A DNA stretch of 64,000 nucleotides from NCBI RefSeq assembly GCF_963678845.1, contig NZ_OY787468.1:868001-932000 (forward strand), given 5' to 3'. A model generated the notes under the pieces. That model made no database searches. It was not told the DNA's origin and saw nothing but the letters and a program-made list of their open reading frames with translations. Shown in pieces: positions 16,039 to 24,989 of this stretch. The DNA is from an uncultured Bacteroides sp. GTDB lineage: Bacteria > Bacteroidota > Bacteroidia > Bacteroidales > Bacteroidaceae. Numbering within the stretch: position 1 is the first letter of the stretch; each line of letters opens with the position of its first letter. A program made the translations under genes and the position numbers.

Positions 16039-19000
16039 ATGAGCTTAAAAATTGATAGAGTTCAGCTGGAGATAGTGATTCAGCAGGACGCAGCAAGACA
16101 AAAAATGATTCAGCTTGAAGACAAAATGCGCGATACGCGCAAGGAGTTGAAAAAGCTAAAGGAAGGAACGGAAGAGTATGCAGCAAAATCTGCAGAGTTG
16201 AAGGGACTTCAGAAAGAGTACGACAGCCTTTTCGAGAAAATAGGGATTGGCTCTCTTAGCCTTAAAGAGCTTGGGAACAGACAGAAAGAGCTGAATGCTA
16301 TTATTAAAAACCTACCAGGAGACAGTTCCGAATACAAGCAATACAGCAATCAATTAAATGAAGTCAATACAAGAATTAAAGAACTCAGAGGAAATGCAAC
16401 CGAGGCAAAATTCTCAATAGGTAAACTGGCCGATGGGTTCAATAAGTATGCCGCCATGGGGGCCGGTCTTATTGCTTCATTAACCGGGGTTGCTCTTACT
16501 GCAAGAAAATGTGTTGATGAATTTGCAGCGATGGAAGAGGCAGAAAGTCAAACGCGAAAATACACCGGATTAACTACTAAAGAAGTGAAGGAGCTGAATG
16601 AGGAGTTCAAGAAGATGGACACACGAACATCTAGGGAACAGCTCAACGAAATTTCTGGAGAAGCAGGAAAAATCGGGGTAACTGGAAAGAAAAATATTCT
16701 TGAGTTCGTCGATGCAGCCAATATGATCAAAGTTTCTCTTGGTGAAGACCTTGGAAAAGATGCTGTTCTAAATATAGGTAAGCTAGCTCAGATGTTTGGT
16801 GAAGATAAAAAGATGGGACTAAGGGGCGCTATGTTAGCAACCGGTAGCGCCATTAATGCCGTTGCACAAAATTCAAGTGCCGCGGAAGAATATCTTGTTG
16901 GATTTACTGCGAGAGTTGCAGGGGCAGCAAATCAGGCAAAAGTGTCACAGACAAGTTTGTTAGGGTATGCTTCTGTTCTAGACCAAAATATGCAACAGCA
17001 GGAAATGGCAGGAACTGCATTCCAGACATTAATGCTTAAAATGTATCAAAACCCAGCCAAGTTTGCTAAAATGGCTGGAGAAAGCGTATCCGAGTTTACA
17101 AATTTAATTAAAACAGATGCGAATGAAGCTATTCTTCGGTTTCTTGAAGTGCTAAACAATAAAGGCGGGCTTGACAAGCTAGCTCCAATGTTTAAAGATA
17201 TGGGGCTTGAAGGTGTAAGAGCTTCTGGTGTAATCAGTACCATGGCTGGAAAAGTTGATGATATACGTGCGGCACAAGACCTAGCAAACAAAAGCTATAA
17301 AGAAGGAACAAGTATTATCCAGGAATATAACATTCAAAATAATACTGTTCAAGGAGAAATTGATAAGAGAAAAAAACAATTTCAAGAAATTAGAATTGAA
17401 CTGGGAGAAAAATTACTCCCTGCAATGAAATACATGATCAGTGGAGGAAGCATGACTATTAAAATGCTGAGTTCAATGGTGACTTTTTTTATTAAATATG
17501 GTAGCACAATTGCATCTTTGGTGATTATATTAGGAGCTTATACAGCAGCTGTAAAACTGAGTACCCTTTGGCAGTCTAAATTTAATGCAGTATCTGTAGA
17601 AACTATAGTCGTTGAAAAAGCTAAAGCTTATTGGTCAAAAATAGTAACTGCTGCTACTCTTCTCCAAGTTGCAGCTACAGGGTACCTTACAGGAGCTACG
17701 CGAGCGGCTAATCTTGCGATGAAGGAATTCTTCGTGATGTTAGGCCTTAATCCAATTGGGATAGCTGTGGCTGGCGTTGTTGCACTTACAACAGCAATGT
17801 ACTTCCTTTCACAGAAAACAGATATAGCTACGCAGGCTAGAGAACATTTAAATAATGTGTATCAAAAAGCTATAGAGAAAACAGATGAGGAAAAGAATAG
17901 AGTAAAAAGTCTGCTTTCTATCATTCATTCTGAGACTGTAGCTTATACTGAAAAACAAAAAGCGATAAATGATCTCAAAACAATAATTCCACAATATAAT
18001 GCTGTTTTATCTAAAACAGGAAAGGTGACAAATGAGAACACCGAGGCTATTAACAACTATATTTCAGCTCTTCTTAGAAAAAATAAGTTGGAAGGATTAA
18101 AAGATAATCTGGAGGAATTATATGGAGATAAATTTGAAAAAGAGCGTAAGGTAAAGAAAGATAGGGAGGACTATAATTCAAAAAAGAAGCTCCAAAACTC
18201 AGGCAGTATGGCTCCTGTTGTTGGCATGAGTGCCACAGATGTAAGCGACTATTATCTTAAACAAGATGAAGAAGACCTGGATGTGATAAATGAAAAGCTT
18301 AAAACAGTAAAGAAAGCCTATCAAGCGGCATTTATTCCAGAGAAAAAAAATAGTAGTACCGTAAAAAAGAATACCAAAAACACAAATAGCGGTGGAAGTT
18401 CCACTAGCGGAACAGGAAAAGATAAGCAGCCATGGAATGCAGAAATACAATCCGCTGAAAATTCATATAAAGAGCAGCTTCTCCTATTGAAAAAGAGTTC
18501 GGACAAGCGTGGGCAAACAGAATCAGAGTATCAGATGGATGCTCTCCAAAAAGAAACTGATTTTCAGTTAAAGAAATTATCCATTATTAATAAATACCAG
18601 GGCAAAGTAACAGATAAAAAGAAGAAAGCAGAACTTGGAAAACTTGAAAGTGAGACTAATGCTGCAATATACGATTCACTTAAAAAATCGGAAGATAATA
18701 GACTTACTATATTGAAAGAATATAGAGATAAGCGTCTTGAAAAAGTAAAAAGCGGAGAAGAAGGCATAAAATTAGAACTTTCAAAGCAATATGAGAAAGG
18801 CGAACTTAAAGAGAAAGATTATAAAAATCGTATTGCAGCACTGGAAGTTGCTACTTCATCTGAAAGACTTGCTATTTTAAAGGACTATCAAGACGACGTA
18901 TCTGGTCTTGAGTTCAAGAATGGAGAGAAGAAAGCAACGGTCGTAAAAGAGGCAGGGGATGCTGTTCTATTATCCGAAAAGGAAGTTAACGAAAAACGTG

Positions 19001-20244
19001 CAGAAATAGCAAAGAGTAGCTCTGATCTCGTTGAAAAATTCGGCGAAGAATACCGGAAGTTAAACTATAAGGCCTCGATGGATGAGACGCTTAACGCCTT
19101 AGACATATTCTACCAATCTCAATTAGAACTTGCAGAAAAAAATGGCATAGATACAACTAATCTAACTAAGATATATGAAGAAGCAAAGAAGAATATAACT
19201 GAGGATTATGCAAAAGACCGAAAGGAAGTCATTAAAAAGTATGGCCTTGAATCTGCAGAAGAGAATAAGAATTTAAAGTTGAAAGCTCTGGAAGAAGAGC
19301 ATGCTCAAGGCTTGCTAAGTGAAAAAGAATACGAGGTTGCTAAAAATAAGATATTCAATGACTATCTGAAAGAAAAAATTCAAGCGAATAAGGTCTATTT
19401 TGATGCATTTAACGAAGTTCTTAGTAATGTGTCAAGCGCAGTGCAAGGATTCCAGGATGCTGAAGTATCAAAGACAGAATCTGCTTATGATAAAAAAATT
19501 AAAGCAGCAAAGAAAGCTGGCAAGGATACAACAAAACTAGAGGAAGAAAAGGAAGAATCTGTTGCAGCTGTAAAGAAGAAGTATGCAGAGATGCAGTTCG
19601 CCATTAATGTGTTGCAAACGATTTCTTCAACCGCATTATCAGCTATGCTTGCATATTCATCACTGGCATGGATACCTGGAGTGGGTCCGGCACTAGGAGC
19701 AGCTGCAGCAGCTGCAGCAATTGCAGCAGGAGCTGCACAGATTGCAGTTGCTAAACAACAACGTGATGAAGCAAAAGGATTAAAAGCAGGTGGATATTCC
19801 GATGATTATATAGAAGGGTATACTAAATCAGGAAATCCGGATGATGTTGCTGGGGCAATCCCGGTTCATAAGAGTGAATTCGTAGCTAATCATAATGCTG
19901 TAGCTAATCCTCATGTACGTCAATTCCTTGATATTTTTGACGTAGCTCAGAAAAACGGAAGTATTCGGATGATAAATACAACGCAAATTCTTGAGCAGAT
20001 ACGAACTAAGACGGGGAAGTACAGTGGTGGATATACTTCATCGGATGATTCTAATTCCGGTACCGGGATATCTATAAATAATACAGGGAATAATAATTCA
20101 TCTCTAGAAAGAGTTATAAAACTAATGTCTGAAAGTGTAGAGTTACTTAAAGTAATAAGTGTTAAGGATTTAAAAGTTAACGCTAAGGATGTAAGAGATG
20201 AAATAAAAAGAATTGAAAAATTAGAGCAGAATGTTAACAGATGA
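16039..20244 (+). CDS. Phage tail tape measure protein (TP901 type)
   Basis: The protein has about 1,401 residues from the ATG at 16039; the upstream in-frame ATG at 15994 lies in the promoter and is rejected. It has a coiled-coil N-terminus and then the TP901 core (around residues 150-300). The core shows KMDTRTSREQLNEISGEAGKIG and AGTAFQTLMLKMYQNP. Hydrophobic membrane-like segments follow near residues 470-600, then a long charged coiled coil, and an Ala-rich region near residue 1210. Its length sets tail length in long-tailed phages. It is the largest gene here and places the phage among siphoviruses. Confidence 0.93.
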   Translation: MSLKIDRVQLEIVIQQDAARQKMIQLEDKMRDTRKELKKLKEGTEEYAAKSAELKGLQKEYDSLFEKIGIGSLSLKELGNRQKELNAIIKNLPGDSSEYKQYSNQLNEVNTRIKELRGNATEAKFSIGKLADGFNKYAAMGAGLIASLTGVALTARKCVDEFAAMEEAESQTRKYTGLTTKEVKELNEEFKKMDTRTSREQLNEISGEAGKIGVTGKKNILEFVDAANMIKVSLGEDLGKDAVLNIGKLAQMFGEDKKMGLRGAMLATGSAINAVAQNSSAAEEYLVGFTARVAGAANQAKVSQTSLLGYASVLDQNMQQQEMAGTAFQTLMLKMYQNPAKFAKMAGESVSEFTNLIKTDANEAILRFLEVLNNKGGLDKLAPMFKDMGLEGVRASGVISTMAGKVDDIRAAQDLANKSYKEGTSIIQEYNIQNNTVQGEIDKRKKQFQEIRIELGEKLLPAMKYMISGGSMTIKMLSSMVTFFIKYGSTIASLVIILGAYTAAVKLSTLWQSKFNAVSVETIVVEKAKAYWSKIVTAATLLQVAATGYLTGATRAANLAMKEFFVMLGLNPIGIAVAGVVALTTAMYFLSQKTDIATQAREHLNNVYQKAIEKTDEEKNRVKSLLSIIHSETVAYTEKQKAINDLKTIIPQYNAVLSKTGKVTNENTEAINNYISALLRKNKLEGLKDNLEELYGDKFEKERKVKKDREDYNSKKKLQNSGSMAPVVGMSATDVSDYYLKQDEEDLDVINEKLKTVKKAYQAAFIPEKKNSSTVKKNTKNTNSGGSSTSGTGKDKQPWNAEIQSAENSYKEQLLLLKKSSDKRGQTESEYQMDALQKETDFQLKKLSIINKYQGKVTDKKKKAELGKLESETNAAIYDSLKKSEDNRLTILKEYRDKRLEKVKSGEEGIKLELSKQYEKGELKEKDYKNRIAALEVATSSERLAILKDYQDDVSGLEFKNGEKKATVVKEAGDAVLLSEKEVNEKRAEIAKSSSDLVEKFGEEYRKLNYKASMDETLNALDIFYQSQLELAEKNGIDTTNLTKIYEEAKKNITEDYAKDRKEVIKKYGLESAEENKNLKLKALEEEHAQGLLSEKEYEVAKNKIFNDYLKEKIQANKVYFDAFNEVLSNVSSAVQGFQDAEVSKTESAYDKKIKAAKKAGKDTTKLEEEKEESVAAVKKKYAEMQFAINVLQTISSTALSAMLAYSSLAWIPGVGPALGAAAAAAAIAAGAAQIAVAKQQRDEAKGLKAGGYSDDYIEGYTKSGNPDDVAGAIPVHKSEFVANHNAVANPHVRQFLDIFDVAQKNGSIRMINTTQILEQIRTKTGKYSGGYTSSDDSNSGTGISINNTGNNNSSLERVIKLMSESVELLKVISVKDLKVNAKDVRDEIKRIEKLEQNVNR

Positions 20245-20280
20245 TGTCCTTTTTTTGACATACCATCTGGTATACTTTTG
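20245..20280 (+). promoter_or_regulatory. Phage late-promoter repeat, copy 3
   Basis: GTCCTTTTTTTGAC with TACTTTTG at 20273-20280, 15 bp after the TTTG. The spacer carries a perfect palindrome (ATACCATCTGGTAT, 20259-20272). It starts right after the tape-measure stop and should drive the lysis genes. Confidence 0.6.
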
Positions 20281-20365
20281 TAGTACTGTTTTTTTGTTGG
20301 TTGATTGAACATACCTGGGGGGAGCTGTTGTGAAACATCTTACCCCCATTACTAAAAAAAAGCTT

Positions 20366-20824
20366 ATGAATTGGGATAATATTAGTTCTATAGTGGCAAT
20401 TGTTTTTGGTGGTACCAGTATCTGGCAATTTCTATTCTACAGAAATGAGAAAAGGAAAAAAGAAGCAGAGGCTGCAGCTCTTGAGTTAGAAAATCAGGGA
20501 AAGGAACAATCGCTAAGGCAAAATGAGTCAGAGTTCTCTACCGAACAAATGAAGAAGGTAACCGATGAACTGAATAGATTACAGACTGATTATATAGGTC
20601 TATTCTCTACCATTCAGAGCCATCTAAGAACGATAGGCGACTTACAGACAGCCGTCGCTGAGTTGAAAGTAGAGAATACATATTTAAGAAGCATACGATG
20701 TTACAAAATAATATGCGAGTCACGAGTAAGACATAAAAAAAAGGAGGAAGAGAATGATTACAACAAAACAATTAAAAATGATAGTTCCATTTGCGTCGAT
20801 AGGGACAATCAACAAAATAATTAA
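20366..20824 (+). CDS. Small membrane and coiled-coil protein in lysis module
   Basis: The protein has about 152 residues from the ATG at 20366; in-frame starts upstream exist at 20330. A short hydrophobic segment (ISSIVAIVFGGTSIWQFLFY) near the N-terminus is followed by a charged coiled coil (residues 30-110). It overlaps the endolysin gene by 71 bp in another frame. Such small single-segment proteins next to endolysins may help membrane passage or act as holin-like proteins; this is inference. Confidence 0.5.
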   Translation: MNWDNISSIVAIVFGGTSIWQFLFYRNEKRKKEAEAAALELENQGKEQSLRQNESEFSTEQMKKVTDELNRLQTDYIGLFSTIQSHLRTIGDLQTAVAELKVENTYLRSIRCYKIICESRVRHKKKEEENDYNKTIKNDSSICVDRDNQQNN

Positions 20825-21296
20825 TCCTCTTAATGAGGTTATGCAACGATTCTGCATTAACACGACATTGCGGGCTGCGCACTTTATCGCGCAGATTGCA
20901 CATGAAACCGGATCGTTTGTATACGTTAAAGAAATAGCAAGTGGGGCAGCCTATGATACCGGTAGACTGGCAGCGAAGTTAGGTAATACACCGGCTGCTG
21001 ATGGCGATGGTCAGAAATACAAAGGTAGAGGAGATATACAACTAACTGGGAGAAGCAACTATGAGATGTTTGACAAATTCACAGGAGGAAAGTATGATCT
21101 TCTTAATCATCCAGAACGAGTAGAGGAGCCCGATCTTGCAATGCTAGTAGCTGGATGGTATTGGAATAATAAAAACCTCAATGCTCTAGCCGACAAAGAC
21201 GATATAGATGGCATTACACATACAATTAATGGTGGAGTAAACGGTCTGAATGAGAGAAAAGCTTTTTTATTACGTGCAAAAAAAGTTCTATTATGA
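20754..21296 (+). CDS. Endolysin, GH19 chitinase-like
   Basis: The 180-residue protein has the GH19 lysozyme/chitinase pattern. AHFIAQIAHETGSF holds the likely catalytic glutamate, and YKGRGDIQLTGRSNY is the substrate-binding segment found in these peptidoglycan hydrolases. Its length is usual for phage GH19-type endolysins with no extra binding domain. It has no signal peptide, so a holin or similar protein would be needed for release. The gene overlaps neighbours on both sides, including 4 bp with the spanin-like gene. Confidence 0.85.
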   Translation: MITTKQLKMIVPFASIGTINKIINPLNEVMQRFCINTTLRAAHFIAQIAHETGSFVYVKEIASGAAYDTGRLAAKLGNTPAADGDGQKYKGRGDIQLTGRSNYEMFDKFTGGKYDLLNHPERVEEPDLAMLVAGWYWNNKNLNALADKDDIDGITHTINGGVNGLNERKAFLLRAKKVLL

Positions 21297-21808
21297 AAGA
21301 GATATCTATTATTGCATTAATAATCATTAGTATGCTCTGTTTTGGATGCAAAACAAGCTGCAAGATAGAAAGCAAAAGCACATTAAAGATAGATAGCATT
21401 GGCCATAATCTAATGCTACAAGAAAAACAACGTGACTCTATTGGAAAGATCGTTTTAACTAACAATACGCTTTATGAATGGGTTCATGAGGAATATACTC
21501 CTATATCTGATAATGCAGGTAATATAATAGGATCAGCATTAAAGTCTCGTAGCTCAGGCCAGTTAAAATCAGAAAATAAGAAAGAGCAGCTCTCTAAAAG
21601 TAGCTCTTCCGATAAAAAGAAACAAGACAGTGCTGCTGCCGTTAAAAAAAATGCTGCAAATCAATCAAGTAAAGAAAAGAAGACTCAGACAGGAATAATG
21701 TCATCAATAATATGGGCTGCAGTTATATTAGCCGCATTGTTTTTTATCGTCCTATATATAAAGAAAAAACATCCTTTTATTTTCTCATTTTTTAAACAAT
21801 TCTTTTAG
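21293..21808 (+). CDS. Predicted unimolecular spanin (lipoprotein with C-terminal membrane segment)
   Basis: The 171-residue protein starts with a lipoprotein signal peptide and lipobox ending LCFG-C at residue 19. The middle is Ser/Lys-rich and charged. It ends with a hydrophobic segment near residues 138-160 (MSSIIWAAVILAALFFIVLY) and a basic tail. That double topology (outer-membrane lipid anchor plus inner-membrane segment) is the hallmark of unimolecular spanins, which join the two membranes in the last lysis step. Position right after the endolysin fits. The function is inferred from topology. Confidence 0.6.
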   Translation: MKEISIIALIIISMLCFGCKTSCKIESKSTLKIDSIGHNLMLQEKQRDSIGKIVLTNNTLYEWVHEEYTPISDNAGNIIGSALKSRSSGQLKSENKKEQLSKSSSSDKKKQDSAAAVKKNAANQSSKEKKTQTGIMSSIIWAAVILAALFFIVLYIKKKHPFIFSFFKQFF

Positions 21809-21830
21809 GTATTAGTAATTACATGATGAC

Positions 21831-21868
21831 AAAGCCCCGCGGTCTGTGAAGATAGCGAGGCTTTTTTT
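21831..21868 (+). terminator. Rho-independent terminator, near-copy of the one at 2879
   Basis: AAAGCCCCG (21831-21839) pairs with CGAGGCTTT (21856-21864), with one mismatch, followed by a T tract. The loop is the same GGTCTGTGAAGATAG word found after terL. Confidence 0.8.
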
Positions 21869-21905
21869 GTGTCCTTTTTTGAGGTCTTTTTTGGATGTAT
21901 TTTTG
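21869..21905 (+). promoter_or_regulatory. Phage late-promoter repeat, copy 4
   Basis: GTGTCCTTTTTTGAGG with TATTTTTG (21898-21905). The 38 bp at 21869-21906 match copy 1 at all but one base. It directly precedes the baseplate and fibre operon. Confidence 0.7.
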
Positions 21906-21909
21906 CGAT

Positions 21910-22182
21910 ATGGATATATATGAAGCAATACGACAGATGAAAGCTAAGAGCGAAGACGGAGAAACATTCTCCCTTGCATTTATGAGCTATAGCTATGATC
22001 GTAATAAGTCTGAAGGCATAGTTAAAGTAGAACATGCTAAGTTGCGTCAGCAGAGCCATAAAGAAGATAATCGTTTTGCTGATTATATGCTGAATCTTAT
22101 TGATATGGACACACTTGAATATCGCAGCTGTTGGCAATTATTGCTTCTTGAATTTGATGGAAATGAATTAGAATTGAATTAA
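21910..22182 (+). CDS. Small phage protein at start of baseplate/fibre operon, unknown
   Basis: The 90-residue protein starts 5 bp after the -7 box of late promoter copy 4, so its transcript would be nearly leaderless. An in-frame start upstream (21895) would overlap the promoter and is rejected. It is acidic with mixed content. Function unknown. Confidence 0.5.
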   Translation: MDIYEAIRQMKAKSEDGETFSLAFMSYSYDRNKSEGIVKVEHAKLRQQSHKEDNRFADYMLNLIDMDTLEYRSCWQLLLLEFDGNELELN

Positions 22183-22194
22183 CATACTCGGAAA

Positions 22195-23640
22195 ATGAAT
22201 ATTAATTTTGAAAATATTATCCCATGGAATGGAGCGAATGACACCGGGTATGACGTTCGTTTAAAATGGCAGCGCAACTTTGAAAAGATTGGCCTCAATT
22301 TTAAGGAGCTAACAGACGACCAAACGGCCATATTTGAACTTATAACAGAAATAGAGTCGCTTATCAATAATAAGCTTTCAAAAACAAGTCCTGATGTAGC
22401 TCAATTCCTTATTAATTTTTTATCGGGTGCCACATTTGGAGACTTCACCGATTCAATGACAACCGGATTAGGAGCCGGCATATTCCCAGATGGAAGAATT
22501 CAGGCACAAAGTATTGAAATACGTGGTGCCGCAAAGTTCCTAGAATTAATATACAATCGCCTTACCGCAATGGAGGGTAATTTCTCTTTCTCTGAATGCG
22601 GAACTATTGATGCCGTTGAACATCTTGAAGGGAGTAGTTATAAACTACACATCAGAAAAAGATATGAAGAGGATTTCCTGGCATTCGTTATACACGATAT
22701 CGTGTACGGTATATACAAACAAACGGGCGGATTTTTCACGTCATATATGGAAGTTGTCAGCATAGATACTGTCAATAATTCCATGATTGTGAATATTGGT
22801 GCCAATGCGGATGTTCCTGGTGGAATCAATTATCCTCCATGCGCCGGCATGAATATTTCCCGAAGAGGTAACTTTGTAGATACGGCAAGACAATCAAGCT
22901 GGTATATATCAAGCTACGACGGACAGATAGTATTCTTAGACGGAGTTAATTCTTATAAGGTTCAGAAAACAAATAGAGCTTTAGTTGTTGGACTTCCAAC
23001 TGATCTCCCCATTCCTGACGGATTACCAATCAATCCGGAACAGCCTTATGTTTATGCTCGTGGATTAATAGTTCAGGACCTTATTAGAATAAACTACCAG
23101 GGTCAAATCGTTAAAACAATAGTAGATCGTGGACTTTGGGAAGCTGATCCGAAAGAAAATGCCGGAAATGACTGGCCATATATTAACGGCGTGAATGAAC
23201 AGCATGACTGCTATTATAAATCTTGCAAATGGCGCTGCATTACAGCTCAGGCAACCAAAGGTCTTCCGCCTAAATGGAATAATAATGAATGGATTAACTT
23301 AAGCGGAGACCAGTCGGCTATAATGGCTATTTCTTCAAGTGCCGGCAAACTCTTCCGATTCGGGCAGGAAAATACAACTCTACAGTCAAAAGTATCTATT
23401 GGTACCGATGATATCACGGCGGATATTGTGGATGGTTACACCTGGTCAAGAACCAGCGGTATGCCAGAAGAAGACACAGCATGGAATACATTGCATGCTT
23501 CTAACATAACGAATACATTAGATATCACTCCAAACGATATGCCAAGCAATTACTTTGAAAGCAGAAAGGTTGCATTTAAATGCAGTTGCTACGTTAGAGA
23601 CGGGGAAGATATTACTGACGAATTTACAATTAATAGATAA
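22195..23640 (+). CDS. Phage baseplate or tail protein, unknown
   Basis: The 481-residue protein starts with NINFENIIPWNGANDTGYDVRLKWQRNFEKIGLNF, then a part with FGDFTDSMTTGLGAGIFPDGRIQAQSIEIRG. That part resembles the baseplate or upper tail proteins that open fibre operons in Bacteroidales phages. The remainder is strand-rich. The gene is 12 bp downstream of the previous and 5 bp upstream of the next. Function is inferred from position. Confidence 0.55.
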   Translation: MNINFENIIPWNGANDTGYDVRLKWQRNFEKIGLNFKELTDDQTAIFELITEIESLINNKLSKTSPDVAQFLINFLSGATFGDFTDSMTTGLGAGIFPDGRIQAQSIEIRGAAKFLELIYNRLTAMEGNFSFSECGTIDAVEHLEGSSYKLHIRKRYEEDFLAFVIHDIVYGIYKQTGGFFTSYMEVVSIDTVNNSMIVNIGANADVPGGINYPPCAGMNISRRGNFVDTARQSSWYISSYDGQIVFLDGVNSYKVQKTNRALVVGLPTDLPIPDGLPINPEQPYVYARGLIVQDLIRINYQGQIVKTIVDRGLWEADPKENAGNDWPYINGVNEQHDCYYKSCKWRCITAQATKGLPPKWNNNEWINLSGDQSAIMAISSSAGKLFRFGQENTTLQSKVSIGTDDITADIVDGYTWSRTSGMPEEDTAWNTLHASNITNTLDITPNDMPSNYFESRKVAFKCSCYVRDGEDITDEFTINR

Positions 23641-23645
23641 GTGAG

Positions 23646-24770
23646 ATGAAAACGAATAATGCTTTTATAATGTATGATCCGCTGAGCGTAAGTTTCAGCA
23701 TACTTGAACTTGGAGGAACCCTCGACCAGAAAAAAGATAAGCTCACAGGTTTATTCTCTCCGGACAGAGCTACAACTTCTCTTATTCTTCGCCCTCAACT
23801 CAGGGTTAAAGACCCTGAAGGTATTCTTACTTCTAAAACTCAATCGGCGGACTTTACTTCTTCATTATTCAATCACCGATGGTTTGCGAACAATGAAAGA
23901 ATACTTAACACAACACCTGGCTATACTCTGGGAAATAACGGAGAGTTAGTAGTTGCAGCCAATGCTGAGCCAGATGCTCCGATTAAATTAAAATATTGCT
24001 GGAATTTCACAGATGCCAGAACACATAAAGTATTCGGTGGAGAACAGGAATTGGCACTAGTGAGCGTTGCTGTCAGTGATTTGAATTTAAGTTTGAAGCT
24101 TGATGCTGCATTGGTTCTCCCGATATCTCCATTCAAGAATCTTACTACTCGTGTGATCAACGCAACATTCCGTAATGGAGAAACTGATCTAGCCGACTCA
24201 GATGCGCATTATGAATGGCAGGTGCAGGTACCATCAGGAGACAGCAAGGTATATCGGGCAATTACTTCGGATGATATATTCTATGTATCCGGACAAGGAA
24301 CTAAATCTTTAACAATAGACAGACAATTCATTGATAAAGAGTTTATTATGCTGGAAGCTTACCACGTAGCTGAACCATCTCGAAAAGAATATGCCAGGAC
24401 TAAGCTATATCGTGATTATGGATTATGGGAGGACAAAATGAACTTCCTGACTGGTAGATACATTCGATATGAAACAAAATCAGTAGAGATTCAAACTACG
24501 ATTGAAACGCCTAAAGGTAATATCGCCAGTCCTTCCAAGTATTTCAGTATCGAATACTTCTATAAAACAACGGCTGCAGGCGATATTTTTAAAAGTGTTG
24601 GATATGGAGAAACGCTCTCTATGTCAAGAAGTAGAATAGGATATGACCCCAACATACAGCCTATATGGGGAATAGAGGTAAAACCTCTTAGTGCGCTGAG
24701 GGCTACAACTATAAACGGTAAGGTAGCAACAATTAACGGAAAAGTTTTATGCATTCAAAAACCATTATGA
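23646..24770 (+). CDS. Phage tail/baseplate protein, unknown
   Basis: The 374-residue protein is strand-rich with segments such as DLNLSLKLDAALVLPISPF and KSVEIQTTIETPKGNI that look like stacked beta-sandwich domains. It is in the fibre operon, with 5 bp before and 1 bp after to its neighbours. No family was recognised; an Ig-like tail accessory protein is a possibility. Confidence 0.5.
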   Translation: MKTNNAFIMYDPLSVSFSILELGGTLDQKKDKLTGLFSPDRATTSLILRPQLRVKDPEGILTSKTQSADFTSSLFNHRWFANNERILNTTPGYTLGNNGELVVAANAEPDAPIKLKYCWNFTDARTHKVFGGEQELALVSVAVSDLNLSLKLDAALVLPISPFKNLTTRVINATFRNGETDLADSDAHYEWQVQVPSGDSKVYRAITSDDIFYVSGQGTKSLTIDRQFIDKEFIMLEAYHVAEPSRKEYARTKLYRDYGLWEDKMNFLTGRYIRYETKSVEIQTTIETPKGNIASPSKYFSIEYFYKTTAAGDIFKSVGYGETLSMSRSRIGYDPNIQPIWGIEVKPLSALRATTINGKVATINGKVLCIQKPL

Positions 24771-24771
24771 T

Positions 24772-24978
24772 ATGATAACAAAACCTAATTATTATCTGGT
24801 ACCGAAGAATGTTGCAGATGCAATAGGATTATCTGAATATAGACAAGAATTCTCCGGTAAATACCTATTGTCTGATTTCGATATCAACAGCTATGGGAGA
24901 GATAAGGCAATAGCTCAAGGAGCTGAGATTCTCAGTACTGAACAGGCTTCAGAATTAATGAATAGTATAAACAACTAA
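24772..24978 (+). CDS. Small phage protein, unknown
   Basis: The 68-residue protein starts 1 bp after the previous gene. It has a pattern of short helices (PKNVADAIGLSEYRQEF) and ends TEQASELMNSINN. Position in the fibre operon suggests a tail accessory or chaperone; no family was recognised. Confidence 0.5.
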   Translation: MITKPNYYLVPKNVADAIGLSEYRQEFSGKYLLSDFDINSYGRDKAIAQGAEILSTEQASELMNSINN

Positions 24979-24989
24979 ATTAGAATAAG

